Of a stretch of 64,000 nt of DNA, positions 22,019 through 33,728 are shown in pieces. The notes under the pieces were generated by a model. The model ran no database searches. It had not been told where the DNA came from and saw only the letters and a program-made list of their open reading frames with translations. The stretch's first letter is position 1. Each line of letters opens with the position of its first letter. Source of the DNA: Undaria pinnatifida (Eukaryota > Sar > Phaeophyceae > Laminariales > Alariaceae); NCBI GenBank assembly GCA_012845835.1, contig JABAKD010000023.1, positions 1,475,343-1,539,342 on the forward strand, in the 5' to 3' direction. The translations under genes and the position numbers were made by a program.

Positions 22019-22330
22019 AAAACTCAACCAGCCCCTAATTAAATAAGGGGCACTCTATGATAAATACACATACATATTGAAAACTTTTTTTTTATTATTA
22101 TTTTCCGGCGGATGGGGAAAAATAAAGCTTTAGCTCACCACACTTCCGCGTATTTTCGTACGCTTCGTGTGTCGATTAAACTCAGTTGCTTTCGCAGCCC
22201 AACGCTAGCTGGCGCACCCTTCGAGTCTCATTGTAGGTATAGCGTAAGATTAAAACTCAACCAGCCCCTAATTAAATACGGAGGCACTCTATGATAAATA
22301 CATATACATATTGAATACTCCTTTTTTTCA
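22019..22330 (+). repeat. Direct duplication, about 75 bp each, 233 bp apart
   Basis: AACTCAACCAGCCCCTAATT and GCACTCTATGATAAATACA occur at 22021 and 22254, each followed by a T-rich run. They flank about 160 bp of unrelated sequence. Confidence 0.8.
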
Positions 22331-22364
22331 GGGATTCGGTCAGTAGGTTTTGTGTATTTCTGCC

Positions 22365-22890
22365 TCAGTATGCAATTCGCGGAGGAAGTGGAATTCTCGG
22401 TAATTTAGCTTCGTTCGAGCGCGGGGTTCAGGGGAAGCCTCGAACGCCCCTCGTCCTGCCGTGTACGTTCCGCACCTCAACGTGAACGCGGACGAATGCC
22501 GAGAGATACAAGCGAGAATTTGCAAAAATATCGATCTTCGAGGAGGCATTCCGGAGATTTTGGGTGTACCTTCACCTCTGCAGCGCGTGGATGTTATGAA
22601 TGGCATCCTTTACAAAAGGTAGTGAGTTGCTAATGTTATGTTTTCAATTTTGCGGTGGCATACTCTTGAGCGTTTGTTTAGCTTGATGTCTGCGATTCTC
22701 GGAACTATAATTCTCGTCTAGTAGTTTGTTTTTTTTCGTCTGCGATTCTCAGAACTGAAATTGTCTTTCAAAAAGCTTGGTTTGAGCGTCGTATTCGGGA
22801 GGCGACTCCAACGCCCCTCGCCCTGCCTTATCCGTTCCGCACCGCGACATGAACGCGGATAGACGATGTGCGAGACAAGCGGGAAGCCCG
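22365..22890 (+). repeat. Two copies of a dispersed repeat (third at 45.45-45.66 kb, inverted)
   Basis: The first copy (22365-22615) and a partial second (about 22690-22890) share CCAACGCCCCTCG-like text, CGTTCCGCACC and ACGCGGA. The minus strand at 45450-45660 shows TTAGCTTCGTTCGAGCG and GCCCTGCCGTGTCCGTTCCG. The first copy ends in an open frame (IQARICKNIDLRGGIPEILG ... MNGILYKR stop). Possibly a decayed coding repeat; no family recognised. Confidence 0.5.
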
Positions 22891-23364
22891 CTTTTAATTG
22901 GATATTGGACGGTATACGCCCGAGCTATTCTTCAATCTTGGCATATGTAATGTAGAGCTTGCACGAATAAACTTAAGGCAACATTCCCAAACTTGCGTCT
23001 AAATTTATTGCTGACGATGCTTTTTTCATGGCCGCTTCCAAGCGTTTGTGCCCAATTCTAATGCCGCTGTGTGTCGTTTCCTTTTGGCTTAGTGAGTATA
23101 GACGAGTGCTATACTGTGTACAACCAACAAAGGATGTGTCTTGAAAACGATTCTCACCCACATCATATTTTGTAATGAATGAGGAGCGAGGGTGCTGGAG
23201 AGGTTTATCCATGGCTATGATAGTTGTAATGTGCTCCTGAAAACTACAAACTGTGGTAGGTGGAGAGGATATAGATCCGGTGATCGCTCTTACGAAGTCG
23301 GTGATAATTATTTAACGAACTGGTAAACATATTTGGTTGTTTGCTTGCATAACCCACTCAATCC
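22891..23364. other. Unassigned
   Basis: AT-rich sequence with no repeat partner noticed and no supported gene. Confidence 0.4.
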
Positions 23365-23434
23365 TGTGAGTGTTACTGAGTCAAGTGAGAGTGGGTAGTA
23401 CCACATATATGTCGTGGAGTTTCCCTTTTTTATA
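23365..23434 (+). repeat. tRNA-like SINE remnant cut by the copia LTR
   Basis: GTTACTGAGTCAAGTGAGAG followed by TGGGTAGT matches 3395-3420, then a degraded B-box half (GTCGTGGAGTTTCCC) runs into the LTR at 23435. The matching right half is not on the far side of the copia element. Confidence 0.4.
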
Positions 23435-24260
23435 TATTAGAGATGCTACTTGTCAGTAACCATCATGTCGTTACTTGATAACACTTGAACGTAATATAGT
23501 ATACATTGCGAGTTGTTCGTACAACAGACAGTTATGATAAGCCTGTTAGTTGTCGTTTATCGACGCAGTACGTAGCAGGCACAAGTCTCAGCAGCAATAT
23601 CTTGGATACATGATGCACAGCAGCTTGCTGGTTAGTGATATCCAAAAGCTGGTACATGTAGTACGCACGAGTAGTGCGGTGTAATCAAATAAATGCGGCG
23701 GAGTAAGTACCTGGAATGTATAATAGTACGTACGAGCAATGCGGTGCCATCAAATGAATGCGGCGGAACAACGAATCTGGTAGCAACATTCATGGAATAT
23801 GATTTTAGGTCGACTACTACTGCTGGGACGTTGACGTAGCTAAGCTCCCAGAAGCAAACCTCAGGGAACGTTGCCATAGGTACGGTGGACCACGAGCAAG
23901 CCTCAATAAACGTTGCTGTAGGTGGATCAGACAACTACCCGTAGAGTAGATCTGTCCGTAGAATAAGGCGTTGTGCCGTCTCGATCAGGTGATGATCAGG
24001 CCCACCTCGATCACTCCTCTTTGCTCACCATCAGCTCTCATCTGCTGAGCAACTAAATCATCAATCAAGATATCGGCCCGGGGTCTCCAACCATCTTCTC
24101 TTCTTTGAAGCTCTCCAACAGGCACACCTAACCGTGAGACTGCGTTAGCCTCTACAATTTATATAGGCTGTGTCTTGATCGGGTCATCCGCAAGCGAGCC
24201 TACGTAAGCGTATACCAGCTACGGGCTGACACACGGTACGCACCGTCACCTAAGATTCAA
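23435..24260 (+). mobile_element. 5' LTR of the copia element
   Basis: Begins TATTAGAGATGC and ends TAAGATTCAA; the same 826 bp recurs at 30705. The start is fixed by the sequence shared with the 3' LTR right after the polypurine tract. The LTR carries the promoter and processing signals in this family, but no TATA box was assigned. Confidence 0.9.
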
Positions 24261-24262
24261 TA

Positions 24263-24273
24263 GGTTATGAGCC
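24263..24273 (+). other. Primer-binding site complementary to the initiator tRNA-Met anticodon arm
   Basis: GGTTATGAGCC lies two bases after the LTR. Its complement, GGCTCATAACC, is the anticodon stem-loop of initiator tRNA-Met around CAT. Drosophila copia and some relatives prime from such a half tRNA rather than from the CCA end; the match here points to the same mode. Confidence 0.7.
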
Positions 24274-25036
24274 TCGTCTCGCGTCAACGCGTCAAGCATC
24301 TGGCACATCGGTTCACGACCGTCGTCACCACTACTGGAGGAGAGGGTTAAGAAATCTGCTGCTTCTGCTGCCTACTGGGGAGCTTCTCCATCAAATCGAC
24401 GAGTACAACGAGAATTCAGCAACGAAGAAGTGCTTCGTTGAAAAGTGAGTGATATACGGTTCGTTTGGGTACCGCGTGCATCGAAGAGGGTCCTGCGTGA
24501 GCAACTACTACTACTGTAGTCTAACTGTTGTAACACGACTAGTGACACCCACCCAGCACCGTAATACGACCGTGTCATATCACCTTCGTCTAGTTTTACA
24601 GGCGATATCTCGATAAACCGAGCGAGACTGCTGCACGCCAAAACTCAGCAACTCCATTTCACAACCCCAGCACTGCTGTAGGTTAGGAGCTCTGCTGAAG
24701 CGTAGTCCATACCCGTGGATAGTCAGCCTCAACTAAACTGAGCAACAGCAGCAAAAAAGTCAAACACTCCCGATACGCCTGACCGCTACAAGCATCTGTT
24801 AAAGGAGCATTGTACTTCTCATTTTTTCACGAGGGACATAGCTGTCACTCACGATTTTTTTTCTGGTCACCAGGCTCATCATGGATTTGAGGACCTTTTG
24901 AAGACTGTTCAATCGAGAACAAATTCGAACAGTCACAGCAGTACATTTGCTGCTTTCACTCGGTACAATAACAACAACCACTACGACTATTGGTAGTGTC
25001 ATACAAGATCTTTCGGCTACCAGTAATCCTACCGCC
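24274..25036 (+). other. Copia 5' leader
   Basis: Untranslated region between primer site and gag start. No gene expected. The gag frame is open upstream of the chosen ATG, but that part has no ATG in a good position. Confidence 0.5.
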
Positions 25037-26184
25037 ATGGAGGAGTTCACCAACAACAACAGCGGAAACCTGGCAAACGCCATCAAAGGCCTTAAAAAAT
25101 TCGACGGACGCAAGCTTAGTGAATTTCGCGATTGGCACAAGAAGCTGGCCGTAATCTTGGGCGTCACGCGTCGCGACATCCCGCGCTTGATCAAGGGACA
25201 GACCCGTCCATCGCAAGAACCTGCACTTTTAGGTGAAGCTCGGGTTGCCTCCGATAAGGCCATTGCAGAATTCGACAGAGCCAACGAAGATCTTTAGGCT
25301 ATCCTTTACACTCTCACCGACTAACCAGCAGCACTTCTTGTGGCCAAGCATGAAGACACAACTGGTACGATTGGCAACAGCAAACACGCTCTACAAGAGC
25401 TTGTCTCGAAGTACAACAAGGTCACTGACAAAGTGATTCAGGCGAAAATTGTCAAGCTCGTCAACACCAACATGGAGCAAGGAGAAGATCCGGACTCCTA
25501 CTTTATAGAAAAGACTCTCGCGCGCTCTGAGCTCCAGAAGATGGGCGAGATAATTTCCGACCGCAGATTCAAGGACATCTGTGTACAAGGATTCACGGCG
25601 GAGTACAAGGACATCAAGATGATGATATACCGAGACCCGACTTTTGACATTGACCAGATGCAGAGCACAATGCATCATCTCTACCTCGATGACCTTTCTT
25701 GCAGCAATGGAGCCAAAGGCAAGATCGCCGGCCGCGGCGTAGCTATGTCAGCTGGAACAACGACCTGCCCCTACTGTGGGCAGGATGGCCATCTCATCCG
25801 CAACTGCTGGAAGAAGCGGGACGAAGACAAACAATCTGGCAGTGATGGAAACCACCGCGACAATTCACGGAAGAACAACAAATCTTTTGGAAAGAAGGGC
25901 GGATCCAAGCCAGGGTCCAAAGGTGCCGCCGGGCAGAAGTGGTGCTCTGTTCACAAAACCACCACTCACAGCGAAGACATGTGCTATGCACAGGGTGCAC
26001 CACGACCGAAGCGTGGGGGTGCCAACCTCGCTTCTGCTGTTCTGTCTGCCAGTTCTCCTACTAACGACGACGACGACGCACCATCCCTGCACTTTGATGA
26101 TGATTTCGACAAGGGGTTCGCATGTTCCGCACTGACGACAGCAAGCGACGGGAGGACCTCCGGTTTCAACTCCAAAACATTCAC
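25037..26184 (+). pseudogene. Copia gag
   Basis: Starts at ATG 25037 (MEEFTNNNSGNLANAIKGL). The frame is broken by TAG at 25295 and TAA at 25322, then stays open. The central part (KIVKLVNTNMEQGEDPDSY ... RFKDICVQGFTAEY) fits the copia gag helical domain that assembles the particle. A CCHC zinc knuckle, CPYCGQDGHLIRNC (25765-25806), is intact and would bind genomic RNA. A basic Ser/Gly/Lys-rich tail and a second Cys/His cluster (WCSVHKTTTHSEDMC) follow. Gag and pol share one frame, as usual in copia. Confidence 0.85.
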
Positions 26185-27529
26185 CATGCTAGTGGACAGC
26201 GCAGCGTCAGACCACTTTGTGGATGAAGATTTAATCCCAGGTTTACGGCAGCGCATGAGAGGTCTCAGAATACTGGACGAACCGAAGCCCATTGAAACTG
26301 CTGGCTACAAGAAAATCTTCGCCACTGCAACAGGCACCATCTGCGGACAAATCATCAAACCGTCAGGGGAGCCTATTCCTGTGCGCATTTTTGCGTACCT
26401 CGTACCCGGAATGGGACGTCACCTGTTTTCCTCGGTAACAGCAATGAGAATGGGGGTAATTACCATCCTTCGAGCAGGAAACCCCCAAGTACAGTTCAAC
26501 AAGAAGACTTATCTTCCGTTGAATCAGCACGGAAAGCATGCGGGTATGTGCTCGTTTGACCTGTCACTGCCCGCAGTTGACGGCGAAACCTTGGCCAAGA
26601 CAGCTATGTCGGGCGTGACCAAGACATCAGCACCAGGTGTGGCTCTCGTCGCACAGGTAAGCGCTGACACCTGGCACAGGCGGTTGGGACACATGAACCC
26701 CGCCAACATGGAGCTCCTCCGCAAGACGGAAGGCAACGGTGTTGAATATACCGGCACTGTGTCTGGCTGTGACATCTGCGCAGTGGGCAAGAGTACTCAA
26801 AAGGCTCACCCTAAAAAGACGAAGCACAAGACCGACGGACCAATGGAACTGATATACACAGATCTTATGGGGCCCATTACGCCAGCAGCCCGAGGAGGAT
26901 ATAAGTACGTCAGCAAGTTCACTGACGACTTTTCCCGGATGAACGAGATTTTTCTCCTAAAATCCAAAACGGAGGCAGTCGACACGCTTCACCTCTATAA
27001 CATGACAGTTTCAGTCCCACTGGGGCTACGTATTTAAAGATTGAGGTTCGACAAGGGAGGCGAGTACATCTCCAAAGAGTTCAAGACTCTCTGCGTCAAT
27101 TCTGGCACCAGCATGGAATACACCGCGACAGCTACGCCACAACAGAACGGGGTATCAAAGCGCGTCGGAAGGACACTTGCGGCTACGGTGAGGTGTCTTC
27201 TTAAGGACAGCAACTTTCCCCCAAACATGTGGGGAGAACTGTTTTTCACAGCAGTCTATCTAACTAACAGATCACCTCACGCGACACTGGGAGGAAGAAC
27301 ACCTTTCTTCAAAATGCACGATAAAGAGGCAGATCTATCCGCTTTGCGTGCTATCGGGTCAAGGGCATTCGTGCACATCGAAACTCACACACCAACGCTC
27401 GGCGAAAAAGCTTGGGAAGGCAAGCTCTGCGGGTTCAGTCAGGACAGCAGAGCGTATCGCATCTATAACCCTGTGACAGGAACTGTGGTCGAAAGTCGCA
27501 ACGTCACCTTTTTGGAGACACCTCCATAG
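26185..27529 (+). pseudogene. Copia protease and integrase
   Basis: MLVDSAASDHF (from 26185) is the aspartic protease site, with DSA in place of the common DSG. The integrase begins with the zinc-binding WHRRLGH ... CDICAVGK (about 26670-26790). Its core has MELIYTDLMGPI (first Asp) and RFDKGGEY (second Asp, about 27044). The motif that should end in Glu reads NGVSKRVGRTL, so the third catalytic residue is Lys (codon 27158-27160). An in-frame TAA at 27035 splits the core and TAG at 27527 ends this part. The GKLCGFSQDSRAYRIYNP segment follows, as in related copia elements. Confidence 0.85.
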
Positions 27530-27532
27530 TCG

Positions 27533-28647
27533 ATGCCACCTGCGGGAATTAATTTCCCGATCGATAAAAATTACGAGAACGACGTTATCGATTTTACCTC
27601 CTACTTGGACTTCACTATTTTGGACACGCAAAAGAAGGGCATCATCACCGAACTTCACCGCCTTCGAGAAAAAAGATTAAGGGAATGGTACAAGACAACG
27701 CTGACCGGCAAAAAGCAGCGTCTCCAGAGGATGAAAAGGTGTCATCCCTGGAGGAGGAAAAGGCGTCATCCCTGGAGGAGGAAAAGGCGTCATCCCTGGA
27801 GGAGGAAAATGCATCATCCCTCGAAGAGGAACAGGCATCATTTCCGGAGGAGGAACCATTACAAGATTCTGGAGCCGCATCAGAGATCGGGCCTGCTGAA
27901 GAACCAGTTGTACAACCTAGAGTGACGCGTGCATCCACGCGATCTGACCCCAACACGGACGATACCTACGACAGCTCACTTACGCCTACCCAACTGCTCT
28001 ACCTGACAAAAGGAGAGCCAAGGATCAAGATTATGGACATGCGCGCGGATTCTGCCCACATCGAAGGAGAACCTTTTCTGTCATACAAGGCCTTTACCTA
28101 CGCTACTTGCAACCTGCATGACAAGCAGTTCTCGGAGGAGGAAAAGCGGGTGGTTCAAATTCCTTGCACATACACTGATGCCATCAACTCACCGGAGCAT
28201 AAAAAGTGGAAAATCGCCATCGACAAAGAGATGGACAGTCTCAAGGACCAAGACGTCTACGACCTAGTTCCTATCACCAGTGTGCCGCACGACAACAAGA
28301 TCATAGGATCACGCTTCGTATTCAAACAAAAAACAGACGGCAGGTTCAAGGCTCGGCTTGTCGTTCAAGGATACGTCCAAGAACCGGCTATTGACTACGG
28401 AAAGTCCTACGCACCGGTATGCCGAATCGGCAGCATTCGCATGATCCTAGCAATCGCATGCGATCACGGATGGCCAGTGTGGCAGTTGGACGTACAAGTC
28501 GCCTTTCTGCAATCGAAAATCGAAGGCCGCGACGTGTATGTCAAGACGGCCCCGGGGCAAGAGGTCAAGGACCTCAAGACTGGCGAGCCTATGGTCTACA
28601 AGCTCAAACGCAGCCAATACGGTTTGGCGCAGTCACCCGTTCTTTAG
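27533..28647 (+). pseudogene. Copia linker and reverse-transcriptase N-terminal half
   Basis: The frame continues from the stop at 27527, then shifts (two-base offset) between about 27640 and 27690. The linker holds a short tandem of SLEEEKA-type units (about 27735-27850), an 18-base repeat expanding an acidic stretch. Reverse transcriptase starts with HKKWKIAIDKEMDSL, KIIGSRFVFKQKTDG and FKARLVVQGY, then WQLDVQVAFL with the first catalytic Asp (about 28488). A TAG at 28645 replaces the Trp expected before YDTINAAM. Confidence 0.85.
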
Positions 28648-28668
28648 TATGATACCATTAACGCGGCG

Positions 28669-29715
28669 ATGCTGACCGTCGGTTTAACGTCTACGCAATC
28701 TGACCCCTGCGTATACACGTATGAGGAAGGTGACACCCTAGTCATCCTCTCTCTTTACGTGGATGACATACTCATCACCGGCAATGATGAGAAAATTGTC
28801 AAACAACTGAAGAAGGCTTTGACGAACCGGTTTGCAATGACCGATATGGGCGAATTCAGTCTCATTCTCGGGATGAAAGCCACCCGAGACTACAAACAAG
28901 GCACGCTATCCATTTCTCAAGTGGACTACGTCAACAGCATCCTGGAGAGGTTTGGAATGAAGGACTGCAACCCGGTGCATACGCCGGGATACGGGTCTGA
29001 AATTTCCAACGAGCAACCGGAGAGCTCTTTGCTGGATACAACCGGGGCGAAGCTATACCAGGCAATGGTTGGATCGATGCTCTACCTCACCCAATGCACG
29101 CGCTATGATATGAGCTACGCTGTAAACCAGCTTACACGAGCATGCAGCAAGCCAGCACAAGCACACATGACTGCTTCCAAGCACGCACTAAGGTACCTCA
29201 AGGGACACCCGGACTTGCCAATCACCTACAAGCGAGGACAGTTTCGGATGCAAGGATTCTCCGACGCCAGCTTCGCAAGCAACCCCGACTCTCGCAAATC
29301 GACGACAGGATTCATTTTTTTCTTGTGCGGAGGACCTGTAAGCTTTGGAGCGAAGACGCAGTCGCTCACTGCGCAATCCACGGTGGAGGCCGAACTGATG
29401 GCCATCAGCTACACCTCGAAGGAGGCGGTGTACCTGTCTAATTTTATGTCAGAACTGCACTTTGAAAACTTCAGCAACGTGCCGATCAGCAGCGACAACA
29501 CCGGCGCACTAACGGTCGCTACAAATTCGACATACTCATCCAGGACGAAGCACATCGCACTCCGTTTCTTCTTCATCAGAGAACTCATCAAGGAAGGAAG
29601 AGCCACTCTCAAATTTGTGCCGACTGGCCGAATGCTGGCGGACTGTGCGAGGAAACACCTCGCCAAAAATCAGTTCAATAGCATTCTTCAGCAAATCAAG
29701 GAATTTTCTGGATGA
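28669..29715 (+). pseudogene. Copia reverse transcriptase (C-terminal half) and RNase H
   Basis: In frame with the preceding part across the TAG at 28645. YVDD (28756-28767, LYVDDILITGND) is the catalytic loop of reverse transcriptase. The connection has YLTQCTRYDMSYAVNQL and ALRYLKGH. RNase H carries FSDASFASN (first Asp), STVEAELMA (Glu), SSDNTGAL (Asp) and the final PTGRMLADCARKHLAKNQF. The stop is at 29713-29715. This 349-codon stretch is intact, the longest clean coding run in the window. Confidence 0.9.
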
Positions 29716-30695
29716 TCGGAGAGGTGTCCTAACTTTCTAAGGAGGAACACGACTCCACAACAGCACAGCAGCTCATCTTGCAACAACTACAGCTCGTCAA
29801 CTCCACGACGCACAAAGGATTCTACCTACCTCTCCAACTTCAAGATAATGTTAAGCCTCAAGTCCCAAGCGACGGACAACAGACCGAGCACATCTAAGCA
29901 CGTCTACACCAACAACGTCTACACCAACAAGGTCAAGCCACTGGAAGTGTGAAATGCGTTATCTCTTCACCAAAGCTGTACGTAGAGTGTCGCATGTTCT
30001 CTTTGTACGGGGCGAGCAGAGACAACGACCGGTGTTGAGCATGGTTTGGAAAATGCGAAATATCGCAATCAATGCCAAATAAGAGTACAAGTGGATAAGG
30101 TATTTCGACTGGATAGTTGAATCTAACATTTGACATTTGACTATACCATCTCCGGTACTTCAGGAATTGAACTGCCGTTAAAAAAAAAAAAAAAAAAAAA
30201 AAAAACGCCACCTGATCAAGTACACACGGAGGGTTAAGATACGCGAGAGGTGATGTCTCTCTAGAATAAGTGGTCTTATCCAGCTGTAAATCGCTGGCAG
30301 TGCCCCTTTGTTCCTTTGTTTGAGGGCGGCAGGAACACTGGTAGGCTGTTCACTCCTATGATTGTTTCGGAATGATGAGCACATTCACTGTTTTAGACTA
30401 CTACAAACATTCTCTATTCCTTGGTTGATTAACCGATTGGAATATAGTTCACGTCTGATGATTCTAGCATTGTGAGCTAGTAAGTTAACTTGCATCAATA
30501 TGCAGAAGCACGTATAGTTTCAGTGCAGGATTCTTCGTGTCCGCTTATTTTGTGTTCACTCTTCAGGTATTTTAGCAAGATGAGTTTGCTCTACGCAAAA
30601 CATTTTTCCCAACATTTATCAATGTTGCTGCATGCATTTCTGTTATGGAGTTTTTTTTTGGCATGTAACGCAGAGCGATAAAGTGTTAACTTAAC
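29716..30695 (+). other. Copia 3' non-coding region with a 26-nt A run
   Basis: No gene. An uninterrupted A run at 30180-30205 is odd inside an LTR element; it may mark a small polyadenylated insertion whose head would lie upstream, but no pol III boxes or target duplication were seen. Confidence 0.4.
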
Positions 30696-30704
30696 GGGAG
30701 GAGG
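30696..30704 (+). other. Polypurine tract of the copia element
   Basis: GGGAGGAGG directly abuts the 3' LTR start, the expected position of the plus-strand primer. Confidence 0.75.
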
Positions 30705-31530
30705 TATTAGAGATGCTACTTGTCAGTAACCATCATGTCGTTACTTGATAACACTTGAACGTAATATAGTATACATTGCGAGTTGTTCGTACAACAGACA
30801 GTTATGATAAGCCTGGTAGTTGTCGTTTATCGATGCAGTACGTAGCAGGCACAAGTCTCAGCAGCAATATCTTGGATACATGATGCACAGCAGCTTGCTG
30901 GTTAGTGATATCCAAAAGCTGGTATATGTAGTACGTACGAGTAGTGCGGTGTACTCAAATAAATGCAAGGGAATAAGTACCTGGAATGTATAATAGTACG
31001 TACGAGCAATGCGGTGCCATCAAATAAATGCGGCGGAACAACGAATCTGGTAGCAGCACTCATGGAATATGATTTTAGGTCGACTGCTACTGCTGGGACG
31101 TTGACGTAGCTAAGCTCCCAGAGGCAAACCTCAGGGAACGTTGCCATAGGTACGGTGGACCACGAGCAAGCCTCAGGAAACGTTGCTGTAGGTGGATCAG
31201 ACAACTAACCCTAGAGTAGATCTGTCCGTAGAATAAGGCGTTGTGCCGTCTCGATCAGGTGATGATCAGGCCCACCTCGATCACTCCTCTTTGCTCACCA
31301 TCAGCTCTAATCTGCTGAGCAACTAAATCATCAATCAACATATCGGCCCGGGGTCGCCAACCATCTTCTCTTCTTTGAACCTCTCCAACAGGCACACCTA
31401 ACCGTCAGTCTGCGTTAGCCTCTACAATTTATATACACTGTGTCTTGATCGGGTCATCCGCAAGCGAGCCTACGTAAGCGTATACCAGCTACGGGCTGAC
31501 ACACGCTACGCATCGCCACTTAAGATTCAA
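30705..31530 (+). mobile_element. 3' LTR of the copia element
   Basis: Same length as the 5' LTR, with about 30 substitutions and no indel noticed. It ends TTCAA at 31530, where the next base belongs to a GTM copy interrupted inside a beta module. Confidence 0.9.
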
Positions 31531-32262
31531 ATCACCACACGTATAACAATCCCCTCACCTAAAGCTCTTCCTCCCCCCCGCCCCCCCCCCGCCCCCACAC
31601 CCCCCACCTCCCCCTTAACCCATCCAAACCCCACCCCCTCAAACACTCCACCCTCTCTTTACTCACTGATTGTACGGCTTACCCCAGGATATACATGATA
31701 AACTGATGTATTATTTCCAAAACCGTCACGTTTATCCCCTCAAAATGATGTATAGTTTCCAGGCACATATTGAGCTACCCCACACGCCCCTTCCCCCCCC
31801 CCCCGCCCCCAATAATATACTGGTGCCAAAACCGTCAGATTTATCCCCTCGAATGGATTTATAGCTTACATGCACAAATTGCCCCCTTTCCCCCCCTCCG
31901 AACCCGCTCGCTTTTGATCAAAACCAGGCCCCCACGTCTTTCAAAACTCCGCCCCACCCCCCTCACCGGTTATTCGACTTACAAGATTCACTTGATAAAA
32001 GGATACATTTCCCTTCACAGCTGTCAGATTTTGTCCCCCTCAAGAACGGGTTTTAGAGTTTCCGCGCACAGACTGACTAAAATCATCCTGTTGACCCTGA
32101 TAGCTACACTGTAGTTGTAAGGGGAGTCGCCGACCTATATCCTTAATGAGGACACACAACTCGTAATGCGCGTGATCGGAGTATCACACACAGCTTGCAA
32201 AGATGAGTTTCGACGAAATCTTCGATCTCACAGCTGGAGTGTATTTTCATTTTTAATAATAT
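31531..32262 (-). repeat. GTM repeat copy 4, cut by the copia LTR
   Basis: Begins in the middle of the beta/alpha junction (CACCACACGTATAACAA), continues through three alpha modules with C tracts and ends with the constant terminus at about 32250. The missing part is not on the other side of the copia element. Confidence 0.8.
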
Positions 32263-33500
32263 ATCAAGCGCTCAGAGACGGCCCCACGTGGTAGCCTGAG
32301 TGACCCGAGAAATTTGGGTGGTTGACGGCAACTTACGCGAGTAGGCTTGTCTGAACACGTCGGCTCTCAGGAGATTTCGACCCACCCGGGTATGCTTTAT
32401 CATGCCCCCCTTGAAATTTGTTCGAGTCCCTTACGGACACTATCATGACGTATGAAGAGTGGTTTTATATATTATACAAATTGAAATTCCACAAAGGCTG
32501 ACGAAGTCATTAAATTGTGAGACGCCCCCCCCCCCCCCCCGCCACCCGCCTCTTTTTCCTTCATATTTACCCCTCGTTTTCTTCGTGTTTTTCCGCTATC
32601 ACCGATTAAATAGAAATATACCACATGCCTCCACACACATAAGAAGTATAGTATAACACTGCGGCCGTGTATACCCCCGCCACAAACTCACGACCCCCCC
32701 CCCCCGGTAGATATACAAGAGACAACTCACCGGATTTCCCCCCCTCCCCCCCCCCCCCCGCCTCGCGCTCCTTCTTCCCTCCATGCCTAGCCGATTAAAC
32801 ATAGTTATGCATGAAATTGTGAACCCCCCCCCCCCCCCTCGCTGCCTGGTCGATTATAACATGATTTGGCACAGGTTTACACATACGAAAAGTATGTTGT
32901 AACACTGCGACCTTCTATACCCTCGAGATAAACTGTTGGAATCCGCAACCCGCCCCCGCCCCCCTCCGCCCCCCCCCCCCACCCCAAACCCCCCCTAACG
33001 ATGAAACAGAAACGATGAAACAAGAAAAGTATGCCATTACACTGCGAACTTGTTTTAACCCCCACCCTAATTTAATTACCCCCCCCCCCGCCCCCCCCCC
33101 CCTAACCCTCATCAACTTACGGTTAAATAGAAATACACTCAAGAAAAGTATGCCCTCCCCCCCCCCCCCCATTCTCAAGTTACAGGTTTACCCTCCCCCG
33201 CTGCCTGACCCATTAAACATAATTTGCCACAGGTTAACACACATCCTCCCAACGATGAAATAGAAGCGATGAAACAGATAAGTATACCTATACATACCAA
33301 CGCTTTCATGTCAAATTCCCCCCCCCCCCTGTCCCCCCCCTTTCCCCCCCCCCCCCCTCCCGACCCACCTACCCCCCTTTTTCTTAAACCCTCTCACTCC
33401 GTATTTCGATTCAACCCACACCGTGTAGCAAAATAAATAGTACACACATAGGCGAACTATGAAGAGTAACGGTATCATAAGTGTATTGTGATACCGCTAC
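32263..33500. repeat. Cytosine-tract array of a second type
   Basis: After about 200 bp of plain sequence, five or so units of 100-250 bp each carry one or two C tracts plus words such as GATTAAACATA, CACAGGTTTACACA, AAAAGTATG and AACACTGCG. The words differ from GTM alpha and beta modules. A small hairpin (CGGTATCA/TGATACCG) sits at 33470-33496. No gene. Confidence 0.55.
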
Positions 33501-33728
33501 AACCCATAGTTGTCAAGGCTGGTTACTGCATGTCTATCTTCAGGGATAAATATGCATTTAACCATACTTGACAAAATCCGCGAGGGGGAACGTTGAAATT
33601 CCCAAACGTCCCTCGCAACTTCGTTTTAGGCCCCCCGAAGCAGTTTTCTCGGCGTACAAAAATACGTTTTGCAGATATATACAACAGCCCCCCCCCCCTT
33701 CCCCCCCCCCACCCCCAACCACTGTACA
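33501..33728. repeat. Segment with an inverted partner at 40.11-40.22 kb
   Basis: GAAGCAGTTTTCTCGGCGTA followed by a C tract (33689-33711) matches the minus strand of about 40135-40215. Otherwise unassigned. Confidence 0.5.

Larger units (their letters stand above)
23435..31530 (+). mobile_element. Ty1/copia LTR retrotransposon, nearly complete, inactive
   Basis: Two direct 826-bp LTRs (23435-24260 and 30705-31530) surround a primer site, one gag-pol frame and a polypurine tract, in canonical order. Domain order gag, protease, integrase, reverse transcriptase, RNase H is that of copia, not gypsy. I count about 30 LTR mismatches by eye (roughly 3.6 percent), so insertion is not recent. The flanks belong to different repeats (a SINE remnant on the left, the interior of a GTM copy on the right), and no target duplication is visible. 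This points to rearrangement after insertion. Confidence 0.9.

Noticed and set aside
23632-23934. 100-codon minus frame found in both copia LTRs (also 30902-31204)
   Set aside because: Present twice only because LTRs are duplicated; it is antisense to the element and has no motif.
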